A stretch of DNA of 13,939 nucleotides. Origin: Nitrospinae bacterium RIFCSPLOWO2_12_39_16 (GTDB lineage: Bacteria; Nitrospinota; Nitrospinia; UBA9942). The notes under the pieces were generated by a model that was given only the letters and a program-made list of their open reading frames with translations, did not search any database and was not told the origin of the DNA. Where the stretch lies: the NCBI GenBank assembly GCA_001805005.1, contig MHDO01000106.1, forward strand, positions 1 to 13,939, read 5' to 3'. Positions 1 through 6,420 of the stretch are shown in pieces (position 1 is the stretch's first letter; each line of letters opens with the position of its first letter). A program made the translations under genes and the position numbers.

Positions 1-271
1 TTCGCCATGCTTCGGTTATGTCTCTATCGGTAACTTGAAGTGCTGTCGTCATTATAGGGTTAAACAGTTCTTCGCCGATTTCTATTGCATGATAATGACC
101 AAGTCTTTTTTTAAACAGGTTCAAGGTTTCAATCACTACAAGGTTAGTTGTTATCGTTGGAAATGTATTTGTTTTAACAAACTTGAGAGCATCGGGATGA
201 AAGGCATCATCTTTATCTTTAATAGCATAATAAGCAGATGTATCAACCAAAACTGCCTTGGTAAATATCAT
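1..271 (-). CDS. PIN-domain ribonuclease toxin, VapC-like (3' part cut by window edge)
   Basis: Ninety residues are visible, starting MIFTKAVLVDTSAYYAIKDK and still open at the left edge. The opening VDTSA with D10, and E48 in the stretch VVIETL, match the first two acidic metal ligands of PIN-domain RNases; the later acidic residues would lie outside the window. PIN toxins of VapBC systems cleave tRNA or other RNA and are held inactive by an antitoxin made from the same operon. The ATG follows the stop codon of the upstream antitoxin gene with no spacing (TAGATG), the usual coupled antitoxin-toxin order. No separate ribosome binding site is needed if translation is coupled. Family assignment is good; the RNA target and whether the gene is intact cannot be seen. 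Confidence 0.8.
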   Translation of the reverse strand, partial: MIFTKAVLVDTSAYYAIKDKDDAFHPDALKFVKTNTFPTITTNLVVIETLNLFKKRLGHYHAIEIGEELFNPIMTTALQVTDRDITEAWR

Positions 272-541
272 CTATTTTCTCCCGCAAGGCTCACCATAAA
301 GATATTTATCATGATTTCTACTTACATCACTGAGTCCACTGGATGCAGTCCCTGCAATTTTCAGAAAAGCCTTTCTTTGCCTCTCCACAAGTCTTTTAGT
401 GGCTTCCTCATCTTCTTCTATAGGTTCTACTGGCTTAGTCGGAGAGATGGTAAGTTTAACTCTCTTATGTTCAGGAAGTTTTACTTTTTTGACAGGTTTA
501 AAGACGCCATTTTCATATACTGCCTCTATTGTTTTAGTCAT
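272..541 (-). CDS. AF2212-like (DUF104) antitoxin, partner of the PIN toxin
   Basis: This 89-residue protein starts MTKTIEAVYENGVFKPVKKV followed by LPEHKRVKLTI, the typical N-terminal strand pattern of the AF2212-like/DUF104 antitoxin family (IEAVYENGVFKPL, then LPEG..V.L). The N-terminal half (about 1-33) is the DNA-binding fold. The charged middle (about 36-60, rich in E, K and R) is probably helical, and the C-terminal SDVSRNHDKYLYG resembles tails by which such antitoxins bind their PIN toxin. A strong Shine-Dalgarno AAGGAGG (550-556) lies 8 bases before the ATG. A small palindrome CCTTTCAAAGG (553-563) overlaps it and could be an operator, since these pairs commonly autoregulate; that is inference. 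Confidence 0.85.
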   Translation of the reverse strand: MTKTIEAVYENGVFKPVKKVKLPEHKRVKLTISPTKPVEPIEEDEEATKRLVERQRKAFLKIAGTASSGLSDVSRNHDKYLYGEPCGRK

Positions 542-564
542 AGAATTAGCCTCCTTTCAAAGGT

Positions 565-593
565 AGGGTATCAAAATGGGCTGTTAAAGTCAA
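565..593 (-). promoter_or_regulatory. Possible promoter of the toxin-antitoxin pair
   Basis: Reading the minus strand, TTGACT (588-593, five of six to the -35 consensus) is followed after 17 bases by TACCCT (565-570, weak -10). It sits just before the palindrome and ribosome binding site of the antitoxin gene and after the stop of the lipoprotein gene. The -10 match is poor, so this is only a candidate. Confidence 0.3.
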
Positions 594-614
594 TTTTGGG
601 TAGATTTGTCGGGG

Positions 615-2144
615 TTAATTAACTTCAATTATCTCTATCCCAACCTTGCCGATGTAATGGAGTAGTTTTAACTGCTCTTCCCAGCCGCCTTCAACTAATT
701 TTATATGTGTTGCATCTACTTCATCCTCGCCAAGTGTAGGGTCAAGGGCAATCCATTCTCCCATATAGACCTCAGGCCAGGCATGATACAAAAAGCCATT
801 ATAGTCTTCTGAATATACAATTCCGGCTACAATCTTTGTAGGAATACCTGATGCCCTTGATAGTGCAGCAAAAAGATTAGAGTGTGACTGGCATTCCCCC
901 TCTTTTGATTTTAGGGCATCAACTGCAGAAAATGTATCTACAGGTTTCTTATCAAGATAATCATAGACCCACTTATTAATCTTTAGTGCCTTTGATAATA
1001 CATCCGTTTCTCCAGCAGTTATTTTTTCAGACCTCTTTTTTATTTCTGGATTATCAGATTGAATCTCCGGCGTCTCCTCCAAATATTTTTCAAGGTTTTT
1101 TTCTTCTAACTTCTGACTTCTGACTTCTGATTTCTGACTTTTTACCTCCATCTCCACATCATAAAATTTTCCTGCCTGATTCTTGCTCAATACCTTCTGT
1201 CTCTGGTCTTCAATAATAATATTGGGATTACTTATATTTTTCAGTTTCAATCTTAATCTCTTAACAGTGTGCGGTTCTTTTATCTCTTTTTTAGGCTTAA
1301 TAAGGCTGAATGTTATCAGACTGCTGACAGGAATTATCTCCCTGTCAAATTTCAGTGCAGTATCCTTATTCTCTTTTCGGGATTCCAAGCCTTCAAGTGA
1401 TACCTCTTTTATAACCTCTCCATCCTCTGTAACCCATATACCTGCCGATAGTTCTTTAAATTTTTCTTCCAGATAAAAGACCTCTTTCTCTATCCCCTCA
1501 ATTTCAATCTTTTCTTTCTTTTTTATTTCTATCTGTAAAGGGACTATAGCCTGAATAGGCTCCATGAATGTTTTTATATTGTATTTATTTCCCACCTTCA
1601 AGCCGAGTTTGCTGATTACAAGCTCAAGGGCACCTGCCAGATGTGTATCATTATCAAAATCTATTGTCCTCTTTGAGACCGCACCTGCAGAGGCAATCTC
1701 CATGTGCAGCTTATTACCCTTTACAACACCTGAAATCTTCTGTCTATGGCCTGCTATCTGATTGAGCGATTCAAATCCCATTGTCCTCAAATCTTTTGTA
1801 AGATAACACTCCTGACTGAAGGATGTTTCCTGAACCTCTCCCAGAGCCTTCATCTTTATAATTGCCTTTGATATAATTTTATAGCCGTCCTTCCCCTCAA
1901 ATATAACCGAGTTTGTAAAACCGAGCTTACTTCCCTTAAAATATATCCCCATCCACTTGTCACTTATAATATTATTGTATTCAGAATTTATAAAGGTAGG
2001 GTTGTCTGGCGGGGCTTTATTTTCTTTGCAAGAGGAGAGGTTGATAGGGAGAGAAAAAATATAGAAGCAAGATGTCAGAAGTAAGAAATAAGAAAAAATC
2101 TTGCCTCTTTCCTCTTTCCTCTTGCCTCTTGTTTTTTGAATCAT
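615..2144 (-). CDS. Transglutaminase-like lipoprotein
   Basis: 509 residues. The N-terminus has basic residues (RGKRKEERGK), a hydrophobic run (about 17-36) and a lipobox LSSC with C39 as likely lipidation site, so the protein is probably anchored to a membrane facing the periplasm. Residues about 60-330 have no motif I recognise. The C-terminal part (about 380-480) is a transglutaminase/protease fold with the full triad: C418 in GECQSHS, H454 in YHAWPEVY, D468 in ALDPT. Such domains act as cysteine proteases, amidases or crosslinkers; the substrate is unknown. Its ATG overlaps the rnc stop (ATGA, 2141-2144), so it is translated with the fab operon. The signal peptide region and a linker at about 334-349 are encoded by short tandem repeats. 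No internal Met precedes the lipobox, so this start is needed for export. Confidence 0.8.
   Translation of the reverse strand: MIQKTRGKRKEERGKIFSYFLLLTSCFYIFSLPINLSSCKENKAPPDNPTFINSEYNNIISDKWMGIYFKGSKLGFTNSVIFEGKDGYKIISKAIIKMKALGEVQETSFSQECYLTKDLRTMGFESLNQIAGHRQKISGVVKGNKLHMEIASAGAVSKRTIDFDNDTHLAGALELVISKLGLKVGNKYNIKTFMEPIQAIVPLQIEIKKKEKIEIEGIEKEVFYLEEKFKELSAGIWVTEDGEVIKEVSLEGLESRKENKDTALKFDREIIPVSSLITFSLIKPKKEIKEPHTVKRLRLKLKNISNPNIIIEDQRQKVLSKNQAGKFYDVEMEVKSQKSEVRSQKLEEKNLEKYLEETPEIQSDNPEIKKRSEKITAGETDVLSKALKINKWVYDYLDKKPVDTFSAVDALKSKEGECQSHSNLFAALSRASGIPTKIVAGIVYSEDYNGFLYHAWPEVYMGEWIALDPTLGEDEVDATHIKLVEGGWEEQLKLLHYIGKVGIEIIEVN
1103..1144. repeat. Heptamer tandem repeat inside the lipoprotein gene
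   Basis: Six consecutive 7-base units on the plus strand: CTTCTAA, CTTCTGA three times, TTTCTGA, CTTTTTA. The block is a multiple of three (42 bases), so it stays in frame and encodes a 7-residue-periodic peptide, KSQKSEV RSQKLEE. It lies between the N-terminal region and the transglutaminase domain, where an insertion would be tolerated. Confidence 0.85.
2064..2140. repeat. Two-armed heptamer repeat overlapping the lipoprotein start
   Basis: On the plus strand five purine-rich 7-mers (GAAGCAA, GATGTCA, GAAGTAA, GAAATAA, GAAAAAA) are followed without loss of 7-base phase by pyrimidine-rich 7-mers (TCTTGCC, TCTTTCC, TCTTTCC, TCTTGCC, TCTTGTT, TTTTGAA). The two halves are roughly inverted copies and could pair. 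Read on the minus strand the block encodes about the first 27 residues of the lipoprotein, including the basic n-region and the start of the hydrophobic core. Confidence 0.8.
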
Positions 2145-2848
2145 GTTTTTAACTGTTCCAGAGCCTTTTCTGCTGCAGATTGTTCAGCCTCTTTTTTTGT
2201 CCTCCCCATGCCGATACTGCAGACCTTTCCATCAATGATTAACTCTATTTCAAATATCTTTTCATGTGGCGGTCCAAATTCTGAGGATACCCTGTATTGA
2301 GGAATTGAATACTGTTTGTTCTGAATAAACTCCTGAAGCTCGCTTTTAAAATCCCTGTGGAGCTCATAACCTGCCACCTTGTCTATCTTTTCATTTAATA
2401 TATTTATGATTACTTGAAATACCTCTTTGTATCCGCTATCTAAGTATATAGCAGCTAAAACTGCCTCAAATGCATTGGCGAGGAGGGATGTCTTATCCCT
2501 TCCGCCTGTCATAATCTCGCCTTTTCCGAGGAGGAGAAATTTCCCGATTTCCATCTCCCTTGCAACGAGGGAGAGATTCGCCTCACTGACAACTGCTGCC
2601 CTTATCTTGGTAAGGTCTCCCTCTGAACCGTCTGCAAACTTATTTATTGAATAATCGCTGACTACAAGACTCAGGACTGCATCGCCTAAAAACTCCAATC
2701 TTTCATTATCCTGCAGGTTTTCACTTATATTTTCATTTACATAGGATTTATGGGTGAGTGACTGATTGAAGAGGTTTATATCTTTAAATCTGTATTTGAA
2801 TTTTTCCTGCAGGTCTTCTAATTCCCTGAGTCTTTCTTCAGAAATCAT
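2141..2848 (-). CDS. rnc: Ribonuclease III
   Basis: 235 residues, the normal length. It cuts double-stranded RNA in rRNA precursors and in hairpins of mRNAs. The RNase III domain (about 10-155) carries the signature NERLEFLGDAVLS with E49, E52 and D56, and E128 in FEAVLAAIYLD; a double-stranded RNA-binding domain follows (about 165-235, ending GRTKKEAEQSAAEKALEQL). One oddity: the residue equivalent to E. coli D114, a metal ligand, is N125 here (SLLANAFEA instead of SILADTVEA). The other acidic ligands are intact, so it is probably active. The ATG lies three bases after a TTAGGGG-type hairpin repeat, and no Shine-Dalgarno is visible. Coupling to fabF (stop only 36 bases upstream) may help initiation. 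The gene overlaps the lipoprotein start by 4 bases. Confidence 0.95.
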   Translation of the reverse strand: MISEERLRELEDLQEKFKYRFKDINLFNQSLTHKSYVNENISENLQDNERLEFLGDAVLSLVVSDYSINKFADGSEGDLTKIRAAVVSEANLSLVAREMEIGKFLLLGKGEIMTGGRDKTSLLANAFEAVLAAIYLDSGYKEVFQVIINILNEKIDKVAGYELHRDFKSELQEFIQNKQYSIPQYRVSSEFGPPHEKIFEIELIIDGKVCSIGMGRTKKEAEQSAAEKALEQLKT

Positions 2849-2851
2849 AAG

Positions 2852-2889
2852 ATTAGGGGTTAGGGGTTAGTTTTTTGCTAATCCCTAAT
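2852..2889. repeat. TTAGGGG hairpin between fabF and rnc
   Basis: Left arm ATTAGGGGTTAG (2852-2863, continuing as TTAGGGG units to 2870) and right arm CTAATCCCTAAT (2878-2889) pair over 12 positions with one G-T wobble on the plus strand. The fabF stop codon (2885-2887) lies inside the right arm, and the rnc start follows the left arm after three bases. The unit repeats with a period of 7. Confidence 0.8.
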
Positions 2890-4123
2890 TCTTGTGTTTT
2901 TTGAATATTATCGTAGCGTTTGTCCCTCCGAATCCGAAGGAGTTTGACATTGCTACATTTACATCTGATTTTCTTGCCGTATTGGGTACATAATCCAAAT
3001 CGCATTCAGGGTCTTTTGTCTCGTAGTTGATAGTTGGGGGGATGATGCCCCTGTCTATGGCAAGTATTGAGAATATCGCCTCTACACCACCAGCTGCCCC
3101 GAGGAGATGACCTGTCATGGATTTAGTAGAGCTGACTGATAGTTTATAAGCATGTTCATTGAATACGGTTTTGATAGCCTGTGTTTCAAGACTGTCTGCG
3201 AATGTGGATGTGGCGTGTGCATTTATGTAATCCACTTCAGCTGGAGATATTCCGCCGCTCTTCAGTGCCATCTTCATGCACCTGACAGCCCCTTCTCCGC
3301 CAGGCGGAGGCGATGTTATATGGAATGCATCTGCACTCATGCCGTAACCGACTATCTCACAATATATCTTTGCCCCTCTCTTTAATGCAGATTCCATTTC
3401 CTCAAGTATTAATATGCCAGACCCTTCACCCATGACAAAACCATCCCTGTTTTTATCAAACGGGCGGCTTGCCCTTTTGGGTTCATCGTTTCTTGTTGAT
3501 AACGCCCTCGCAGCACAGAATCCGCCGATGCCAAGAGGCGTTATTACAGATTCAGTTCCGCCTGCAATCATAACATCTGCATCACCCCTCTGGATAATCT
3601 TATATGCATCACCTATTGCATTTGTTCCTGTTGCACAGGCAGTAACCACGCATGAATTAGGTCCCTTTGCACCAAATCTTATGGATATCTGTCCTGATGC
3701 AAGGTTTGCTATGAGCATTGGGATAAAGAAAGGTGAAATCCTTCTTACGCCTTCCTTGAGGTATATATCATAATATTTTTCAATGGATGGCAGTCCGCCA
3801 AGTCCGGCGCCAACGAGGACACCAACCATGTCGGCATTTTCATCCGTGATTTTTAACCCGGAGTCATCCACTGCCATTATGGCACCTGCCAGTGCATAAT
3901 GGATAAAGATATCCATCTTCTTAATCTCTTTCTTGTCAATGTAATCGGATGGATTGAAGTCCTTCACCTCTCCAGCAATCTTTGTAGGGAAATCAGCGGT
4001 GTCAAATTTTGTAATATGCCCTATTCCTGATTCCCCTCTACAGATTGCTTCCCATGTCTTCTCCACACCTATACCGAGAGGTGTGACCATTCCCAAACCT
4101 GTAACAACAACTCTTCTGTTCAT
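2885..4123 (-). CDS. fabF: 3-oxoacyl-ACP synthase II (KAS II)
   Basis: 412 residues from the chosen start MNRRVVVTGLGMVTPLG. It condenses malonyl-ACP with acyl-ACP in each round of chain elongation. The Cys-His-His triad is complete and at family positions: C163 in TACATGT, H303 in NAHATST, H339 in KSMTGHLLG with K334; the GFGGTN loop is near the C-terminus. NAHATST differs from the more common NAHGTST by one residue. The frame is open to an upstream ATG at 4168, which would add MPSLEPSNPYTSIIM; that extension is translated from the hairpin repeat. I prefer 4123 because it gives the conserved family start, but it has no visible Shine-Dalgarno, whereas AAAGG lies three bases before the 4168 ATG, so the start is not settled. 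The TAG stop is inside the next repeat. Confidence 0.95.
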   Translation of the reverse strand: MNRRVVVTGLGMVTPLGIGVEKTWEAICRGESGIGHITKFDTADFPTKIAGEVKDFNPSDYIDKKEIKKMDIFIHYALAGAIMAVDDSGLKITDENADMVGVLVGAGLGGLPSIEKYYDIYLKEGVRRISPFFIPMLIANLASGQISIRFGAKGPNSCVVTACATGTNAIGDAYKIIQRGDADVMIAGGTESVITPLGIGGFCAARALSTRNDEPKRASRPFDKNRDGFVMGEGSGILILEEMESALKRGAKIYCEIVGYGMSADAFHITSPPPGGEGAVRCMKMALKSGGISPAEVDYINAHATSTFADSLETQAIKTVFNEHAYKLSVSSTKSMTGHLLGAAGGVEAIFSILAIDRGIIPPTINYETKDPECDLDYVPNTARKSDVNVAMSNSFGFGGTNATIIFKKHKN

Positions 4124-4140
4124 CATAATGATGGAGGTGT

Positions 4141-4208
4141 AAGGATTCGAGGGTTCGAGTGAAGGCATTTACCTTTGATCCCTTGACCACTTGAATCCTT
4201 GAATCCTT
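4141..4208. repeat. TTGAATCC hairpin between acpP and fabF
   Basis: Two 21-base arms, 4141-4161 and 4188-4208, match as inverted repeats at 18 of 21 positions. The right arm contains tandem TTGAATCC units (period 8). All three mismatches are G-T on the plus strand. It nearly fills the 88-base gap: three bases from the acpP stop and 17 bases before the preferred fabF ATG. Confidence 0.85.
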
Positions 4209-4211
4209 GCC

Positions 4212-4442
4212 TTATTTGTTTTTCTCAATATAATTTATTGCGTCTTTAACCGTAGCGATTTTTTCGGCTGCCTCGTCTGGTATCTCTATGTCAAATGCCT
4301 CTTCAAATGCCATTACCAGTTCAACAATATCCAGCGAGTCAGCCCCGAGGTCATTGACAAAAGACGCTGTGGGTGTCACCTCACTATCTTCAACTCCTAA
4401 CTGCTCTACAATAATCTCTTTTACCTTTTGTTCTACTGACAT
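4212..4442 (-). CDS. acpP: Acyl carrier protein
   Basis: 76 residues, acidic, standard length. It carries growing acyl chains between the enzymes encoded around it. The modification site is S36 in the motif GADSLDIVELVMAFEE, where a 4'-phosphopantetheine is attached by a synthase not encoded here. The start is well supported: GGGAGGGATT stands directly before the ATG, one of the best ribosome binding sites in the window. That fits the high level of ACP needed relative to its enzymes. It sits between fabG and fabF with hairpin repeats on both sides, so its message could in principle be separated from its neighbours; that last point is inference. Confidence 0.97.
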   Translation of the reverse strand: MSVEQKVKEIIVEQLGVEDSEVTPTASFVNDLGADSLDIVELVMAFEEAFDIEIPDEAAEKIATVKDAINYIEKNK

Positions 4443-4457
4443 AATCCCTCCCTCATT

Positions 4458-4528
4458 CTAACTAACAACTAACGACTAACAACTAATAACTAATAACGAG
4501 TTGTAAGTTGTAGGTTGTAAGTTGTTTA
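4458..4528. repeat. CAACTAA / TTGTAAG two-armed heptamer repeat between fabG and acpP
   Basis: Plus strand: units CAACTAA, CGACTAA, CAACTAA, TAACTAA, TAACGAG (4466-4500) run without losing the 7-base phase into TTGTAAG, TTGTAGG, TTGTAAG, TTGTTTA (4501-4528). The arms pair imperfectly (about 19 of 25 positions). The fabG stop codon (4526-4528) is the last repeat triplet. The acpP ribosome binding site starts just beyond the other end. Confidence 0.85.
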
Positions 4529-5263
4529 CATATACATTCCGCCATTTACATGGATTACCTGTCCTGTTATATAAGATGCCTTTTCAGAGACAAGGAAACA
4601 TACACAATTGGCTACATCCTCAGGAGTCCCGAATCTCTCCATTGGAATCAGTTTTGTTAATTCATTTCTTGCATTCTCCGGTAATGCCTCTGTCATATCT
4701 GTAATAATGTAGCCGGGTGCTACTGCATTGACATTGACATTGCGAGAGGCAAGTTCTCGGGCAATAGATTTTGTAAATCCGATTATGCCTGCCTTTGATG
4801 CAGCATAGTTTGCCTGCCCCGGATTTCCCATTGCACCGACAATAGAAGTTATATTTATTATATTCCCCCCTTTCTGTTTTATCATATATTTTGACGCTGC
4901 CTTTGTGCAATTAAAAGTCCCTGTAAGATTTATGCCTATAACAGAGTCCCAATCCTCTTTTTTCATCCTTAAGATAAGCGAATCCTTGTTTATACCTGCA
5001 TTGTTTACCAGTATATCTATTTTGCCAAACTTTTCAATACATGACTCTATTACTCTGTTTGCATCTTCAGGATTTGATACATCTGCCTTTACCACCAATG
5101 CACTTCTTCCTATAGCCTCTATCTTCTTGGCGGTATCAGATGCACTCGTAACATTTTCGGTAATAACAAGGTCGGCACCATCCTCTGCCAGTGCTATGGC
5201 AATTGACTTTCCTATACCCTTCGCCGCCCCTGTGACAACTGCAATCTTTCCTTTCAGAGTCAT
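4526..5263 (-). CDS. fabG: 3-oxoacyl-ACP reductase
   Basis: 245 residues, short-chain dehydrogenase fold. It reduces 3-oxoacyl-ACP to 3-hydroxyacyl-ACP with NADPH, the first reduction of each elongation round. The cofactor loop TGAAKGIGKS (11-20), the NNAG motif (87-90) and the catalytic residues N112, S140, Y153 and K157 (SxxxxxxxxxxxxYAASK spacing) are all present. The C-terminus GGMYM is the typical short end of FabG. The ATG is supported by alignment to the family start (LKGKIAVVTGA), but the 14 bases between it and the upstream hairpin are A/T only, with no Shine-Dalgarno. Position between fabD and acpP is the conserved order. Confidence 0.96.
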   Translation of the reverse strand: MTLKGKIAVVTGAAKGIGKSIAIALAEDGADLVITENVTSASDTAKKIEAIGRSALVVKADVSNPEDANRVIESCIEKFGKIDILVNNAGINKDSLILRMKKEDWDSVIGINLTGTFNCTKAASKYMIKQKGGNIINITSIVGAMGNPGQANYAASKAGIIGFTKSIARELASRNVNVNAVAPGYIITDMTEALPENARNELTKLIPMERFGTPEDVANCVCFLVSEKASYITGQVIHVNGGMYM

Positions 5264-5277
5264 AAAAATAATTTTTT

Positions 5278-5348
5278 GCCACTGACTTTCACTGACTAAA
5301 ACATTCTTTTATATTTTTATTTATTTAAAGTCTGTGTAAGTCTGTGGC
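5278..5348. repeat. GCCACTGAC-family hairpin between fabD and fabG
   Basis: Left arm GCCACTGACTTTCACTGAC (5278-5296) and right arm GTCTGTGTAAGTCTGTGGC (5330-5348) match as inverted repeats at 16 of 19 positions. Each arm has two copies of a CACWGACTTW unit (period 10). The right arm touches the fabD stop codon, and the left arm ends 14 bases before the fabG ATG. Confidence 0.9.
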
Positions 5349-6295
5349 TAATTAGTTAATTCTTTCAGCGTTTTCTCAAGGCTCTTCATGTCTTCCACAT
5401 TGAGACACTTTATCTCTTTATTCAGCTTCTTCATCAATCCTGAAAGAACCCTCCCAGGCCCTAATTCTATTACTGTATCAATTCCATTATCAAGCATTAA
5501 CTTCATCGACTCAACCCATCGGACAGGATTACTGACCTGCCGCCTTAATGAACTTCTTGCATCATCTCCGTTTCTTATTTCCCTTGCATCTACATTTGTG
5601 ATGACAGGAAAGTTTAGTTTATTGAAATTTACCTTGTCAAGTTCAATAGACAGTTTTTCTTCGGCTGGCTTCATTAATGCAGTATGAAATGGGGCGCTTA
5701 CTGGAAGCATTACTACCTTTTTCGCCCCTGAATCCTCAGCTGTTTTCACAGCCTTCTCTACTGCATCTTTCTTTCCTGCTATAACTGTCTGTTCAGGGCT
5801 GTTATAATTTGCAGGCTGGACAAGACCATTACTTTCTTCTCCTGAAATCTTTTTGCAGATATCCTCAATTATTCCCCTGTCCAACCCGATTACTGCAGCC
5901 ATTGCACCTATTCCGACAGGAACCGCCTCTTGCATGAATCTCCCCCTCATCCTTACTATAGATACTCCATCAGAAAATCTTAATGAGCCTGCTGCAAATA
6001 TGGCAGAGTATTCACCAAGGCTATGCCCTGCCGAAATAACCGGAGAGATTCCATTTTCTCTCAGCAACTCACAGGCTATTGAACTGACTATAAAGATTGC
6101 AGGCTGTGTATTCTCTGTCAGTTTTAACGCCTCTTCCGGCCCATTAAAACAGATAGAGGAGATATTGGTTTTGAGTATATCATCTGCCTCTTTGAACATC
6201 TCGGCAGCCTTTTTGCTCCCGTTATAGAAATCCTGCCCCATCCCCACATACTGAGAACCCTGACCTGGAAATAAAAATGCAATCTTTTTACTCAT
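5348..6295 (-). CDS. fabD: Malonyl-CoA:ACP transacylase
   Basis: 315 residues from the chosen start MSKKIAFLFPGQGSQYVGMG. It moves malonyl groups from CoA to ACP, providing the extender unit for FabH and FabF. Visible residues: the oxyanion-side GQGSQ (11-15), nucleophile S92 in GHSLGE, R117 in RMRGRF, H204 in SAPFHTALM, and the NYNSPEQ segment. The frame extends upstream to a GTG at 6319, but those eight extra residues (beginning with GTG, then KVCGKKF) are translated from the hairpin repeat and are not family sequence, so 6295 is preferred. No Shine-Dalgarno precedes it. The TAG stop is the first triplet of the next hairpin element. Confidence 0.96.
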   Translation of the reverse strand: MSKKIAFLFPGQGSQYVGMGQDFYNGSKKAAEMFKEADDILKTNISSICFNGPEEALKLTENTQPAIFIVSSIACELLRENGISPVISAGHSLGEYSAIFAAGSLRFSDGVSIVRMRGRFMQEAVPVGIGAMAAVIGLDRGIIEDICKKISGEESNGLVQPANYNSPEQTVIAGKKDAVEKAVKTAEDSGAKKVVMLPVSAPFHTALMKPAEEKLSIELDKVNFNKLNFPVITNVDAREIRNGDDARSSLRRQVSNPVRWVESMKLMLDNGIDTVIELGPGRVLSGLMKKLNKEIKCLNVEDMKSLEKTLKELTN

Positions 6296-6304
6296 AAATT
6301 TTTT

Positions 6305-6401
6305 GCCACAGACTTTCACTGACTTTTAAAACAGGTAGAGGAAAAGTTTTTGCCTTTACCCGTGCCTTTATCTTTTTTTTTAGTCTGTGTAAGTCAGTGG
6401 C
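6305..6401. repeat. GCCACAGAC-family hairpin between fabH and fabD
   Basis: Left arm GCCACAGACTTTCACTGAC (6305-6323) and right arm GTCTGTGTAAGTCAGTGGC (6383-6401) match at 16 of 19 inverted positions. It is the same family as the element between fabD and fabG. The loop (6324-6382) has a short purine-rich then pyrimidine-rich stretch. It ends nine bases before the fabD ATG. Confidence 0.9.
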
Positions 6402-6420
6402 TAAAATTAAGTTTTTATTC

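Noticed and set aside
35..622. Long plus-strand open frame opposite the toxin-antitoxin genes
   Set aside because: It is cysteine- and phenylalanine-rich without family features and lies antisense to the well supported antitoxin and PIN genes.
1103..1144. CRISPR array
   Set aside because: Units are 7 bases, directly adjacent, with no spacers; none of the repeats in the window has the repeat-spacer pattern.
2852..2870. Telomere-like TTAGGGG repeat as a linear replicon end
   Set aside because: Only two to three units inside a small hairpin between two essential genes; it fits the other gap elements better.
3414..3773. Plus-strand frames opposite fabF, fabD, fabH and plsX
   Set aside because: They are shadows of strongly conserved minus-strand genes with intact catalytic motifs, and no recognisable proteins are encoded.
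5278..6401. Intrinsic terminators between fab genes
   Set aside because: Stems are AT-rich and mismatched and are not followed by a T tract on the minus strand; termination between these essential co-transcribed genes would also make little sense.
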